From an uncultured Oscillospiraceae bacterium (GTDB lineage: Bacteria; Bacillota; Clostridia; Oscillospirales; Oscillospiraceae), in assembly GCA_947624065.1 (NCBI GenBank), contig CANQIO010000002.1, positions 1 through 64,000 on the forward strand: DNA of 64,000 nucleotides, in the 5' to 3' direction. The notes beneath the pieces were generated by a model that saw only the letters and a program-made list of their open reading frames with translations, ran no database searches and was not told the origin of the DNA. This document shows positions 1 to 7,933 of the stretch, one piece after another. Every line of letters begins with the position of its first letter. Position 1 is the stretch's first letter. A program made the position numbers and the translations under genes.

Positions 1-64
1 ATGGGAATCGAACCCACGTCCCCAGCTTGGAAGGCTGGTGCACTAGCCGTTGTGCTACGCCCGC
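1..64 (-). tRNA. tRNA-Gly (anticodon TCC), 3' end cut by window edge
   Basis: Read on the minus strand, the sequence starts with the acceptor strand GCGGGCG at 64, then a D-arm (GCAC/GTGC), an anticodon arm CCAGC-CTTCCAA-GCTGG with anticodon TCC, and a T-arm GTGGG-TTCGATT-CCCAT that ends at base 1. The 3' acceptor strand and discriminator base lie outside the window, so the gene is partial only because of the edge. Confidence 0.87.
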
Positions 65-122
65 AAGCTAGGAAATTTTATCATCTCAGGCACGAAATGT
101 CAAGAGCCGCGCAAGGCAAAAC

Positions 123-1193
123 TCACTTTTTTTCTGCCGCTGCCGGTCCCGCCGCCACCGGGCGGGGGTCCTCATGCCGGATCAGGTGGATGACGCCGGT
201 GTCGTCCAGGTTTTTGATGATGGCGCAGGCGATGGGCAGCCCCAGCAGACCGATGGGGCCGAAGAGCTTGGTGCCCACCAGCATGGCGATCAGCGTCACC
301 AGCGGGTGCAGCCCCACCTGGTGGCCCACCACACGGGGCTCCATGAACTGGCGGATGATGGTGATGACCACATACAGCGCCACCAGGCCCAGGCCCTTGG
401 CGATGTTGCCGCCCAGCAGGCTGATGACAGACCAGGGCATGAGCACGAAGCCCGCGCCCACCACGGGGAAGATGTCGAACACGGCGATCAGCAGCGCCAG
501 AAGCGGCGCCTGCTCCTGCTTGAGCAGCAGCAGTCCCACCAGCAGCTCGCAGAAGGTGATGGCCATGATGATGCCGTAGCTCTTGCCGTATTTGACCACC
601 ACCGTGACGAAGGTGTCCTTGGCCTTCACCGCCACATGGCGGGGCCGCTCCGGCAGCTGCCGCAGCAGGAAGGCGGTCATGCGGTGGAAATCCGCCGTCA
701 TGAACACCGTGGCGATCACGCAGATCAGCGCGGAGACCAGCAGGCTGGGCACCTTGGTGACCCACCCGGAGACCAGCGACACAGCGCGCATGGAGAAGTT
801 GGTGATGGCGTTTCCGATGGAGGAAATGATGTTGGGGATGGCGTTGGACACCGCCTCATACGCCTCCGGGCCGATCCGCTCGGAGAACTCCGTGGCCCAC
901 CGCATGGCCGCCTGGAGGGAGGGCTCGATCGTATCCCGGTAGAGCTGCGGCAGCCATACCACCAGGTCCTGGATCCAGCTGACCACGCTCACCAGCAGCA
1001 CTGCCAGCAGCCCGCTCAATATCATAAAAAACAGCAGCAAACACAGCAGCACCGCAAAGGACCGCCGCATATGGCACTTCACCGTCATCCAGCGGATGAT
1101 GGGCGTCAGCATCCAGGAGAAAATGAACGCCAGGAAGAAAGGCCAGACCAGTCCCAGCACATAGCGCACCAGCAGGAATATGATCCCCACCAC
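123..1193 (-). CDS. ytvI: YtvI-like sporulation membrane protein, AI-2E transporter family
   Basis: A 356-residue polytopic membrane protein of the AI-2E transporter family. It has hydrophobic helices at the N-terminus and a cluster of helices towards the C-terminus, with the family-typical long loop between. In spore formers, members of this size and sequence are called YtvI. The GTG at 1193 is the first standard start, but it sits inside the first membrane helix. In-frame coding with a typical basic N-terminus (TNDIEHRRRFIIN) runs upstream to an ACG at 1248-1250, which has an AGGGAGGG ribosome site 6-8 bases before it. The protein may therefore start at this non-standard codon. Transport substrate is unknown. 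It is followed at once by the tRNA-Gly gene. Confidence 0.8.
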   Translation of the reverse strand: MVGIIFLLVRYVLGLVWPFFLAFIFSWMLTPIIRWMTVKCHMRRSFAVLLCLLLFFMILSGLLAVLLVSVVSWIQDLVVWLPQLYRDTIEPSLQAAMRWATEFSERIGPEAYEAVSNAIPNIISSIGNAITNFSMRAVSLVSGWVTKVPSLLVSALICVIATVFMTADFHRMTAFLLRQLPERPRHVAVKAKDTFVTVVVKYGKSYGIIMAITFCELLVGLLLLKQEQAPLLALLIAVFDIFPVVGAGFVLMPWSVISLLGGNIAKGLGLVALYVVITIIRQFMEPRVVGHQVGLHPLVTLIAMLVGTKLFGPIGLLGLPIACAIIKNLDDTGVIHLIRHEDPRPVAAGPAAAEKK

Positions 1194-1404
1194 GATGGCG
1201 CAGTAAACGGCGTTGATGATGAATCTCCGACGGTGTTCGATATCGTTCGTGGCGGCTCCCTCCCTTCTTGGCGGATGGCCGGAGCATACCCCCGGGCGGT
1301 AAAGAAACGGGACAGTAAAACGGTAAAGATACCCTTTTCAGAATAACACCGGCCGGGAGCAATGTCAATTGCGGGAAAGATTAAATTCCGCCGGCGGCCG
1401 CGCG

Positions 1405-1986
1405 TCAGCCCAGCGCCCGGACCAGCATGCCCCACCATTCCAGCAGCCGGAACCGGATCACATAGCCCGGTCCGTCCCGGTCCGCCGCCGCCGTATCCTC
1501 CCCCTCCAGAGGCTGGAAGGCATCCTCCGCCGGCCCGGCCAGCGCCTCGGTGCACAGCGGCGGGAACACCACGCACCACCAATTGCGCCCCTCCCCGGCC
1601 CCCAGGATCACCCGCAGAGAGACATACTGTCCCGCCGGCAGCGCGAAGGAACCATAGTCCCGGGTGGGGTAATACTCCGTGCCCAGCCGGACCTCCACGT
1701 CCCCCAGCGCCTCCAGGTCGGGGATATGCTCAAGAATTATGTTAACTGCATCCTCCCGGCTCCCGCAGCCCTCCAGCGCCGGGGCCAGCACTGCCAGGAC
1801 CCGGTCCCGCATCTGCAGCTTGGCGGCCTGGTCGGCGTCGGAGTCGGAGTTGGCCACCACGTGCAGCCGCACTAGTCCCCCGGCGAGCGCCTCCTGGGCC
1901 GTCTGCGCCCAGGCGCCCGTGAAAAACAGCGCGCACAGCGCCAGCAGCAGTGCGGCCTCCCAGGGCCGCAGCTTTTGTTTGTACAT
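1405..1986 (-). CDS. spoIIR: Stage II sporulation protein R
   Basis: SpoIIR is the secreted forespore signal that activates the SpoIIGA protease and so pro-sigma-E in the mother cell. The 193-residue product has an N-terminal membrane or signal segment (about residues 10-28), the conserved LHVVANSDSDADQAAKL block just after it, and the conserved GRNWWCVVFPPLC block near residue 140. The ATG at 1986 (MYKQKL) is preferred over the ATG at 2004 because GGTGA lies 7 bases before it. That ribosome site is inside the right arm of a 10-bp hairpin (1994-2018). The gene lies downstream of ispE on the same strand. Confidence 0.9.
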   Translation of the reverse strand: MYKQKLRPWEAALLLALCALFFTGAWAQTAQEALAGGLVRLHVVANSDSDADQAAKLQMRDRVLAVLAPALEGCGSREDAVNIILEHIPDLEALGDVEVRLGTEYYPTRDYGSFALPAGQYVSLRVILGAGEGRNWWCVVFPPLCTEALAGPAEDAFQPLEGEDTAAADRDGPGYVIRFRLLEWWGMLVRALG

Positions 1987-1993
1987 AAAAGCA

Positions 1994-2018
1994 TCACCGA
2001 CCATATTTTGGTCGGTGA
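1994..2018 (-). promoter_or_regulatory. 10-bp hairpin holding the spoIIR ribosome site
   Basis: A perfect inverted repeat, TCACCGACCA/TGGTCGGTGA with a 5-base loop, lies between the ispE stop and the spoIIR start. In the minus-strand RNA the 3' arm contains GGTGA, the likely Shine-Dalgarno of spoIIR, and is followed by TGCTTTT and then ATG. It could act as a weak terminator or could mask the ribosome site. Confidence 0.6.
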
Positions 2019-2037
2019 CGGTGATTTTTAAACTTTT

Positions 2038-2883
2038 TTACTGCGCGTAGGGCCGCGTCAGGAAACACTCCGCATAGCGGGCGGAGAGGGACTCCTGGGC
2101 GCCGCGGGCGGCGGCCTCATCGGCGAACAGACCGAACACGGCGCTGCCGCTGCCGGTCATGACCGCGCCCAGGGCGCCCCGGTCGGTGAGCTCGCCCTTG
2201 ATGGCGGCGATCTCGTTTTGCCGGCGGCCCAGCACGTCCTCGAACACGTTGAACATCCGCCGGGCCACCCCGGCAGTGTCGCCGCTCTCCAGAGCCGCCA
2301 GGATGCCGGCCGTATCGGGCCGCAGACGGCTGCGGCGGCTGTCGATCTTGCCGAACAGCTCCGGCGTGGACACGGAGAAGGCGGGCTTGCAGATCACGAC
2401 GGCGCAGTCGGGCAGAGGCGGCAGGGCCGTGAGCCTATCGCCCCGCCCCTCCGCCAGGGCGGTGCCCTCCATCACGCAGAAGGGCACGTCGCTGCCCACC
2501 TTGGCGCCCAGGTCCATCAGCTCCCCCACGGTCCGGCGGCCGCCGGTGAGCTCGTTCAGGGCCCGGAGCACGGCGGCCGCGTCGGCGGAGCCGCCTCCCA
2601 TCCCGGCGCAGACCGGGATGCGCTTCGTGACCCGGATGTCCGCCCCCAGGCCGGTGTCCTCCAGGAAAAGCTGCGCCGCCTTTACCGCCAGGTTGTGCCC
2701 GTCGGCGGGCAGATAGCTCTGGCCGGGGTCGATGGAGAAGCGGCCGTCGGCGGTGAGCTCCACCTGGATGTCGTCGCCGAATCGGACCGTCTGCATCACC
2801 ATGCGCATATCATGGTAGCCGTCCCGGCCCCGGCCCAGCACGTCCAGGGAGAGATTCAGCTTTGCGTGCGCTCTTACGATCAT
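2038..2883 (-). CDS. ispE: 4-(cytidine 5'-diphospho)-2-C-methyl-D-erythritol kinase
   Basis: IspE phosphorylates CDP-methylerythritol in the MEP pathway to isoprenoid precursors. The 281-residue protein is the usual family length. It begins with the GHMP-kinase N-terminal block AHAKLNLSLDV and RDGYHD, has the ATP-binding glycine loop GMGGGSADAAAVLRA near residue 95, and carries the C-terminal GHMP motif around MTGSGSAVFGLF (about residue 240). The start codon overlaps the stop of the upstream phosphoglycerate mutase gene (ATGA), so the two are probably translationally coupled. Confidence 0.95.
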   Translation of the reverse strand: MIVRAHAKLNLSLDVLGRGRDGYHDMRMVMQTVRFGDDIQVELTADGRFSIDPGQSYLPADGHNLAVKAAQLFLEDTGLGADIRVTKRIPVCAGMGGGSADAAAVLRALNELTGGRRTVGELMDLGAKVGSDVPFCVMEGTALAEGRGDRLTALPPLPDCAVVICKPAFSVSTPELFGKIDSRRSRLRPDTAGILAALESGDTAGVARRMFNVFEDVLGRRQNEIAAIKGELTDRGALGAVMTGSGSAVFGLFADEAAARGAQESLSARYAECFLTRPYAQ

Positions 2884-4112
2884 TTCTCAAACAGCATGTC
2901 CAGCAGGGCCGTGCCCGCCGGGACGAACACGCCGGCGGCCAGGCCGTTTTTCTCCGTATAGCTGCGGCCGGAGCAGGTCCGCTCCCGGCTGTCATAGAGT
3001 AGGAAGGGCACCGGGGAGCCGTCGTGGGCCCGGTTGGAGGTGAGGGTCTTGTGGTCGGACAGGATCAGGATGCGGAAGTCCTCCCCCGTGGAGCGCAGGT
3101 ACTCCACGATGGGGGCCGTCTCCCGGCTGTCCAGCCAGGCGATGGACTGGAGCTTGCCCGGCGTGTCGCCGTTGTGGGTGCACTCGTCGGGCGCCTCGAT
3201 ATGCAGCGCGGCAAAGTCGCACCGGGAGAGGATCTCGATGGTCTTTTGGCATTTGCCGTCCCAGTTGGTGTCGATCTCGCCGGTGACGCCGGGCACCAGC
3301 GGCGCGGGCAGGCCGCTCAGCCGGGCGATGCCCCGCACCAGAGGCACGGCGGACACCACCTCGCCGGTGTGGCCGTATTTGGCGGCGAAGTCCGGCAGGA
3401 TGGCGGCGGTGCCCTCGGCCCAGAACCAGATGCCGTTGGCCGGCAGCTTTCCCGCCGCCCGGCGGGCCTCGTTCAGGGGATGGCGGTCCAAAAACCGGAA
3501 GGCGGCCTCCTGGAGCCGGCCCAGCTTCTCCGCCGCGGCACAGCCGCTGGGCGCCAGGGGCCCGATGACCTCGCCCAGATGGTCATGGGGCGGGATCAGC
3601 CGGATGCCGTCGATGTCCGCGTGGTGCATGACGGCAAAGTGGCGGAAGGAGGAGCCGGGATTGATCTCGATGTCATATTCCCTGGCCAGAGCGGCAAACT
3701 CCGGGCTCTGCCACAGCTCCGTGACGAGCTTATCGGAGGTCTCGCCGTCGATGGAGCCGGCGCTGTGGGAGAGGATGCGGCGCTGGCTGTAGGGCGTGTC
3801 GGCGTCCTCCAGCGCGACCATATTGCACCGGCAGGCCATGTCCCCGTCGGCCAGTTGGATACCCTGGGCGGCCGCCTCCAGCGGGCCCCGGCCGTGATAG
3901 TACTTGAGGGGGTCTGCCCCGAAGATGGACATGATGGCCGTGGCGCTGCCCGGCTCAAACTGCTTCGGGCAGTTCACCGTGCTGCCCAGCAGGCCCCGCC
4001 GGCTGAGATCGTCGATGACCGGTTTGTCGGCCACCTCCAAGGGGGTCTTGTCGTCCAGGGCGGGCACGGGATCGTCCGCCATGCCGTCGCCGATGATGAG
4101 AAGGTATTTCAT
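2880..4112 (-). CDS. Cofactor-independent phosphoglycerate mutase, ApgM type
   Basis: A 410-residue alkaline-phosphatase-superfamily enzyme of the archaeal-type 2,3-bisphosphoglycerate-independent phosphoglycerate mutase family, interconverting 3- and 2-phosphoglycerate. It opens with MKYLLIIGDGMADDP (metal-binding D in GDGMAD), has the catalytic-Ser-type segment GSATAIMSIFGADP near residue 60, and has metal-ligand motifs HIEAPDECTHNGD and LSDHKT in the C-terminal half. I chose the ATG at 4112 rather than 4151 because GGAGGAGCGAGC precedes it and the family starts here. Some family members are annotated as homoserine kinase-like, so substrate is inferred. It overlaps ispE by ATGA. Confidence 0.88.
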   Translation of the reverse strand: MKYLLIIGDGMADDPVPALDDKTPLEVADKPVIDDLSRRGLLGSTVNCPKQFEPGSATAIMSIFGADPLKYYHGRGPLEAAAQGIQLADGDMACRCNMVALEDADTPYSQRRILSHSAGSIDGETSDKLVTELWQSPEFAALAREYDIEINPGSSFRHFAVMHHADIDGIRLIPPHDHLGEVIGPLAPSGCAAAEKLGRLQEAAFRFLDRHPLNEARRAAGKLPANGIWFWAEGTAAILPDFAAKYGHTGEVVSAVPLVRGIARLSGLPAPLVPGVTGEIDTNWDGKCQKTIEILSRCDFAALHIEAPDECTHNGDTPGKLQSIAWLDSRETAPIVEYLRSTGEDFRILILSDHKTLTSNRAHDGSPVPFLLYDSRERTCSGRSYTEKNGLAAGVFVPAGTALLDMLFEK

Positions 4113-4174
4113 TGCCGCTCGCTCCTCCTGCGTTTTTCGGTATTGTAGCACGTTTCGCCCCGCCGGGCAAGGGA

Positions 4175-4200
4175 AAAACCGGGCGCTGCCGCCCGGTTTT
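4175..4200 (-). terminator. Intrinsic terminator after the DUF1622 gene
   Basis: Stem AAAACCGGGC/GCCCGGTTTT extended by a G-C pair, with a 4-base loop and a T run on either strand. It lies between the DUF1622 stop and the start of the phosphoglycerate mutase gene, separating the two transcription units. Confidence 0.8.
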
Positions 4201-4221
4201 GTTTCCTGTCCGACATGGGGG

Positions 4222-4635
4222 TCAGACCTGCTCCACGGTCTCTTTTTCCCCGGCGTCCTTCCGCTTGCGGGATGGCTTCTCCGGCAGCAGGCCGTTGTGA
4301 TACATGGCCTCGATCTTGGCCTCCTTGGTGATCTCCCAGTAGATCATGGCCGCGACCAGGCCCCGCAGGAGGATGATGGCGAAGATGGAGACCAGCTCCG
4401 TCGTCTCCGTGGCGATCACCGTGCGTAGCACCTCGCCGCCCATCTTGAAGGCCAGGGCCAGCAAAATGCCCTGGGAGATGGTGGTACGCACATCCGACGA
4501 CTTCTTCAGCCACTTGATCATGCTGATGATGGCAGTCACCAGCAGCACCGAGGTCCCAAAAAATTCCAGGATCAGGATGCCCCACTCCACCAGGTAGCGG
4601 AACAGCGTCTCCGCATGCTCGAGCATCACGTTCAT
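4222..4635 (-). CDS. DUF1622 family membrane protein
   Basis: A 137-residue protein with three hydrophobic segments (about residues 15-40, 55-75 and 80-100). It has the DUF1622 pattern of an N-terminal helix, a central SSDVRTTISQGILLALAFKMGGEVLRT stretch (shown in two parts here: SSDVRTTISQG, then ILLALAFKMGGEVLRT), and a charged cytoplasmic tail. No function is known for the family. It has its own promoter and terminator, so it is a single-gene unit. Confidence 0.8.
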   Translation of the reverse strand: MNVMLEHAETLFRYLVEWGILILEFFGTSVLLVTAIISMIKWLKKSSDVRTTISQGILLALAFKMGGEVLRTVIATETTELVSIFAIILLRGLVAAMIYWEITKEAKIEAMYHNGLLPEKPSRKRKDAGEKETVEQV

Positions 4636-4676
4636 ACAGGCCCCCTCCCTACGGATATAATAAATATCTATTGATT

Positions 4677-4706
4677 AATATACCGTATGATTGTGCATTC
4701 TGTCAA
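4677..4706 (-). promoter_or_regulatory. Sigma-A-type promoter of the DUF1622 gene
   Basis: On the minus strand, TTGACA (4701-4706) and TATATT (4677-4682) are separated by 18 bases, 42 bases upstream of the start codon. An AGGGAGGGGG ribosome site follows. Confidence 0.7.
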
Positions 4707-4710
4707 TAGT

Positions 4711-6042
4711 TTACCAGTATTTGTCTCCGGATAACAGCAGTTTTGCCAGTGCGGCCGCCCGGTTGTAGTACCAGTCGAAGACCCGGTCCCGGGGCTCCTC
4801 CGGGTGAAGCAGGGCGTCCTCGATGAACTCGACGTACCCATTCAGCGCCGCCAGGCGGATATCCAGCAGATACTGCTCCCAGGCGGGCTTTTGAGAAAGT
4901 TTTATGTAAACTTGTTCGAGCAATTCCCGTTTCTGCGCCTCCGTCATGGAGAAGGGGAAGGGGGAATAGGTGCCGGGGTCACCGCCATGGGCGATGAGCC
5001 GGGCGATGTCCAGCGCGTACGGCATCACGCCGCCGAAGGCCCAGTCTGTCAGAATGACCCGGCCCTGGGAGAACAGGCAGTTGCAGGGCAGCATGTCCCC
5101 GCTGCACAGCGTCCGGGGACAGGTGCGCTGCCGGTCCAAAAACAGCTCGTAGGCGGCGGCCAGAACGGGCTCGTCCGCCAGACTCTCCGCCCGGCGCTGG
5201 ACCCGCTCCATGTACCGGTCGAAGCGCTCCGTCTCCGGCGCGCCCCAGAAACGGTCCATCACCGACGCAAGGGCGTCCGCGCAGGGGCCGGTCATCTCAT
5301 CGGTAAAGCAGCGCAGGTCCGGACCGGGGACATACTCCAGCAAAAGCCAGACCCGGCCGTCCCAGGTACCGTTTCCATAGCTGCGGGGGACGGGCAGGCC
5401 GGGGGCGGAGAGGTACCGCTCATAGAGCCGGACCTCTTCGCTGTCCGAGGCCTTCAGGACATAGGCCCTGTCCCCGGCGGCGAGCCGATAGACGTTGTAT
5501 CGGTTCAAAACGCCCTCTCCGTCGTCGCAGAACTGCTCCACCGAAACGGGGCCCGGGTCCTCGCCCAGGATGCCGGACAGCAGGTCCCGGAAAGGGATCG
5601 GCAGATCCGCCGCCGGCTCCAGATACCGGCCCAGGCCCCGGCAGTCCAAAAACGCCTGGGCGGCGGTGAGGACCCGTTTGTCATCCGGATAGGTGAGGGC
5701 GGCCAGGGCCGCGTCGAAAGGCAGCCACTGGATGGCGGCCACTTCCTCGGGCTGGGCGGCGGTGTCCGCGCTCCTGGCGCGGGCCAGGAAGAAGATGACC
5801 TCCTTCATGACGCCCGGCTGGGGGCTGTACTCGATCCGCTCCCGGAAGCCCTCCAGAAAATCTACGGCCAAGGCGGTCTCCTCCCGGATCTCCCGGACGG
5901 CGGTGTCATGCTCCGTCTCGCCGGCCTCCACGTGGCCCTTGCACAGGGATGTGTGGCCCTTTTGCATGCGCTCCACCAGCCACAGCGTCTCCCGCTCCCG
6001 GGCGATGTAGATCGCCGCGCCGCAGCTTTTTTCCCAGACCAT
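4711..6042 (-). CDS. Nudix hydrolase fused to an aminoglycoside-phosphotransferase-like kinase
   Basis: A 443-residue two-domain protein. Residues 1-135 form a Nudix domain with a perfect Nudix box, GHVEAGETEHDTAVREIREE (G-x5-E-x7-REVxEE pattern), so it should hydrolyse a nucleoside diphosphate linked to another group. Residues about 165-430 resemble the APH/choline kinase fold. They include YVLKASDSEEVRLYERY (ATP lysine region), LLEYVPGPDL (hinge), SGDMLPCN (Brenner motif; the usual His is Ser but D and N are kept) and ILTDWAFGG (metal-binding Asp). It lies alone between the DUF1622 and GNAT genes. Substrate unknown; resistance function is not implied by the fold. Confidence 0.82.
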   Translation of the reverse strand: MVWEKSCGAAIYIARERETLWLVERMQKGHTSLCKGHVEAGETEHDTAVREIREETALAVDFLEGFRERIEYSPQPGVMKEVIFFLARARSADTAAQPEEVAAIQWLPFDAALAALTYPDDKRVLTAAQAFLDCRGLGRYLEPAADLPIPFRDLLSGILGEDPGPVSVEQFCDDGEGVLNRYNVYRLAAGDRAYVLKASDSEEVRLYERYLSAPGLPVPRSYGNGTWDGRVWLLLEYVPGPDLRCFTDEMTGPCADALASVMDRFWGAPETERFDRYMERVQRRAESLADEPVLAAAYELFLDRQRTCPRTLCSGDMLPCNCLFSQGRVILTDWAFGGVMPYALDIARLIAHGGDPGTYSPFPFSMTEAQKRELLEQVYIKLSQKPAWEQYLLDIRLAALNGYVEFIEDALLHPEEPRDRVFDWYYNRAAALAKLLLSGDKYW

Positions 6043-6091
6043 CGGTACACCTCCTGTTTTATGGTAACTATAATATGTAAACTATATTATG

Positions 6092-6640
6092 TTAATCTAA
6101 CGCTTTTCGCATATAGATCAGGCTGCGCACGGTGCCGTCGCTCTGGCGGATGCCGTTCGGCAGCTCGCCCCAGGGCTGAAAGCCCATCTTCTCATAGAGG
6201 GCCCTGCCCCGCTGGTTGCCCTCGATGTAATCCAGCTCCAGCTGGGTCACGCCCCGCTCTTTCGCCGCGGCAAACAGCTCTTCGAACATGGCGGTGCCGA
6301 TGCCCCGGCCCCAGTATTTTTCCCGCAGGGCTATGGCCAAGCTGGCCCGGTGTCGGTCCTTGGCGTTGGGCTTGAAGGAGATCTGGCAGTTGCCCGCGAT
6401 CTGGCCGTCCATCTGGCAGGCGATCATCAGCTGGTCGGGAGAGGCGAGGCTGTTCCCGATCCAGGCCAACTCCTCCTCCACAGTCGGCAGAGGGTCCATA
6501 GGGCCGGACAGCAGAAAATCGGTCTCGGCCCGGGCAGCGCCGAAAAAGTCCAGAAAGGCGGCCGCGTCCTCCGGCTCGGGAGAGCGGAACAGGGCAGTAG
6601 AACCGTCTTTGAGTATCACCGTTTTTGCTTCGTATTTCAT
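6092..6640 (-). CDS. GNAT family N-acetyltransferase
   Basis: A 182-residue acetyl-CoA-dependent acetyltransferase of the GNAT superfamily. The acetyl-CoA binding motif A is REKYWGRGIGTAMFEELF (residues about 118-135, with the R/Q-x-x-G-x-G/A pattern as GRGIGT). It is followed by LELDYIEGNQRGRALYEKMGF, quoted here as NQRGRALYEKMGF, typical of the RimL-like subgroup. The acceptor substrate cannot be read from sequence. A 49-base AT-rich gap separates it from the Nudix-kinase gene on the same strand. Confidence 0.87.
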   Translation of the reverse strand: MKYEAKTVILKDGSTALFRSPEPEDAAAFLDFFGAARAETDFLLSGPMDPLPTVEEELAWIGNSLASPDQLMIACQMDGQIAGNCQISFKPNAKDRHRASLAIALREKYWGRGIGTAMFEELFAAAKERGVTQLELDYIEGNQRGRALYEKMGFQPWGELPNGIRQSDGTVRSLIYMRKALD

Positions 6641-6690
6641 ACCAACAGCCTCGCAGAGTTTGCGCCCGCAGGTGCAAATGAAATAGGATC

Positions 6691-6723
6691 ATTTTTTCCG
6701 ACGACACGTGCGTCGGAAAAAAT
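6691..6723. terminator. Bidirectional intrinsic terminator
   Basis: A perfect 13-bp stem ATTTTTTCCGACG/CGTCGGAAAAAAT around a 7-base loop, with A and T runs within the arms so that it can terminate in both directions. It separates rplL from the GNAT gene and is the last of several hairpins behind rplL. Confidence 0.75.
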
Positions 6724-6746
6724 ACTTCTCAGCCCGCAAACGTGCG

Positions 6747-6776
6747 AAAGGTCCGGCTCTGAAGAGCCGGACCTTT
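6747..6776 (-). terminator. GC-rich hairpin downstream of rplL
   Basis: A 13-bp stem AAAGGTCCGGCTC/GAGCCGGACCTTT with a tetraloop, extendable by further wobble pairs. The T run on the minus strand is short (TTT), so termination may depend on the neighbouring hairpin at 6691-6723. Confidence 0.65.
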
Positions 6777-6803
6777 TGTGCGCTGCAGCGGGCTGCAGCC
6801 TTT

Positions 6804-6832
6804 TCATTTGAAAGGCCCTGCCTTTCAAATGA
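6804..6832 (-). terminator. Hairpin immediately after the rplL stop codon
   Basis: A perfect 13-bp stem TCATTTGAAAGGC/GCCTTTCAAATGA with a 3-base loop begins one base after the rplL stop. There is no U tract behind it, so it looks more like an mRNA 3'-end stabiliser or processing element than a terminator. Confidence 0.55.
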
Positions 6833-6833
6833 C

Positions 6834-7208
6834 TTACTTGAGCTCGACCTTCGCGCCCACGTCCTCCAGGCGCTTCTTCAGCTCCTCGGCCTCTTCCTTG
6901 GAGACCTGCTCCTTGATGACGGCGGGGATGCCCTCCACCTTCGCCTTGGCCTCGGCCAGGCCCAGGTTGGTGATGGCGCGGACTTCCTTGATGACCTTGA
7001 TCTTCTCAGCGCCGAAGTCGGTCATGACCACGTCGAACTCGGTCTTCTCTTCCACGGCGGGGCCGGCAGCGGCGGCAGCGGGAGCGGCCACGGCAGCAGC
7101 GGCGGAAACGCCGAACACGTCCTCGATCTCGTGCACGAGCTCAGCCAGCTCCAGCACGGACATAGCCTTGATCTCGTCGATCAGAGCGGTAACTTTTTCG
7201 CTAGCCAT
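6834..7208 (-). CDS. rplL: 50S ribosomal protein L7/L12
   Basis: The 124-residue acidic stalk protein, which binds L10 as dimers and recruits translation GTPases. An N-terminal dimerisation domain (residues 1-40) is followed by an Ala-rich hinge (about 42-55, [15 protein letters not shown]) and the conserved C-terminal domain with [20 protein letters not shown] and [11 protein letters not shown]. It follows rplJ by 51 bases in the normal rplJL order. Confidence 0.97.
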   Translation of the reverse strand: MASEKVTALIDEIKAMSVLELAELVHEIEDVFGVSAAAAVAAPAAAAAGPAVEEKTEFDVVMTDFGAEKIKVIKEVRAITNLGLAEAKAKVEGIPAVIKEQVSKEEAEELKKRLEDVGAKVELK

Positions 7209-7259
7209 TTTTGTAATTCTCCTTCAAATAAAATATCAGATGTCAGATGGTTGGTCGGA

Positions 7260-7796
7260 TCACTCCGCGGCGGGAGCTTCCTCGGCGGACGCGGGAGCGC
7301 CGCCCTTCTGCTCGACGACCTGTCCCAGGACGACGGCCAGGGACGTGATGGGCGCCAGCATGGTGCCAAGGACCTTGGAGTACAGCGCGTCGCGGCTGGG
7401 CATGGGGGCCAGCTCCGCCACCTCGGCGTCGTTGAGGACCTTGCCGTTCACGAACACGCCCTTGATGGTGAACAGGTCGCCCATCTTATTGGCGAACTCG
7501 GTGAGCTCGTGCAGGGGGACCAGGGGATCGGAAGCGCTGGTGGCCAGGCTGGTGGTGCCGTTCAGGTGGTCGTCCAGACCGGACAGGCCCACCTTATCCA
7601 GAGCCAGACGGGTCAGGGTGTTCTTCACCACGGAGTACTCCACGTTCTTCTCGCGCAGATCGCGGCGCAGCTCGGTATCCTGGGCCACGTTGATGCCCTT
7701 GTAATCCACCAGGACGCCGCCCTCAGCCTCCTTCAGCCGCTGAGCCAGAGTCTCGACGATGGCCTGCTTTTCGGTCAAAATCGCTTTGCTGGGCAT
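7260..7796 (-). CDS. rplJ: 50S ribosomal protein L10
   Basis: A 178-residue ribosomal stalk base protein. It starts MPSKAILTEKQAIVETLAQR, typical of L10, contains VVKNTLTRLA (about residue 55) that contacts 23S rRNA, and ends in a helical L7/L12-binding tail rich in Ala and Glu. The ATG at 7796 has AGGAGGTG upstream; the ATG at 7853 lies in the leader. The upstream RNA is an L10 leader through which L10 represses its own operon. Confidence 0.97.
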   Translation of the reverse strand: MPSKAILTEKQAIVETLAQRLKEAEGGVLVDYKGINVAQDTELRRDLREKNVEYSVVKNTLTRLALDKVGLSGLDDHLNGTTSLATSASDPLVPLHELTEFANKMGDLFTIKGVFVNGKVLNDAEVAELAPMPSRDALYSKVLGTMLAPITSLAVVLGQVVEQKGGAPASAEEAPAAE

Positions 7797-7799
7797 AGG

Positions 7800-7925
7800 T
7801 TTCGTTTCACCTCCTAAAAAAGAAAATGTCCTTGTCCAAAGAGACAACGACACATAAAATCATCATGATCCTATTGACGTCCTCGGCGGGACTTACACCC
7901 AGAGGGGCTGCCTGCTGTCTTTGAA
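7800..7925 (-). promoter_or_regulatory. Ribosomal protein L10 leader
   Basis: The minus-strand RNA before rplJ has the signature of the L10 autoregulatory leader. It shows GACAGCAGGCAGCCCC, then GGGTGTAAGTCCCGCCGAGGA, the expected kink-turn-like binding site with an AGCAGG...CCGCCGAGG core. A short stem TTGTC/GACAA followed by ATTTTCTTTTTT then precedes the rplJ ribosome site and could attenuate transcription. Confidence 0.8.
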
Positions 7926-7933
7926 CGGCAATT

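Noticed and set aside
174..1346. Long frame on the plus strand opposite ytvI
   Set aside because: It is rich in His, Gln and Asp and lacks any motif, as expected for an antisense shadow of a GC-rich gene.
6043..6091. AT-rich repeat ATATAGTTTACAT/ATTATAGTTACCAT before the Nudix-kinase gene as a mobile element end
   Set aside because: Only a 13-base imperfect direct repeat; more likely the promoter region of this gene.
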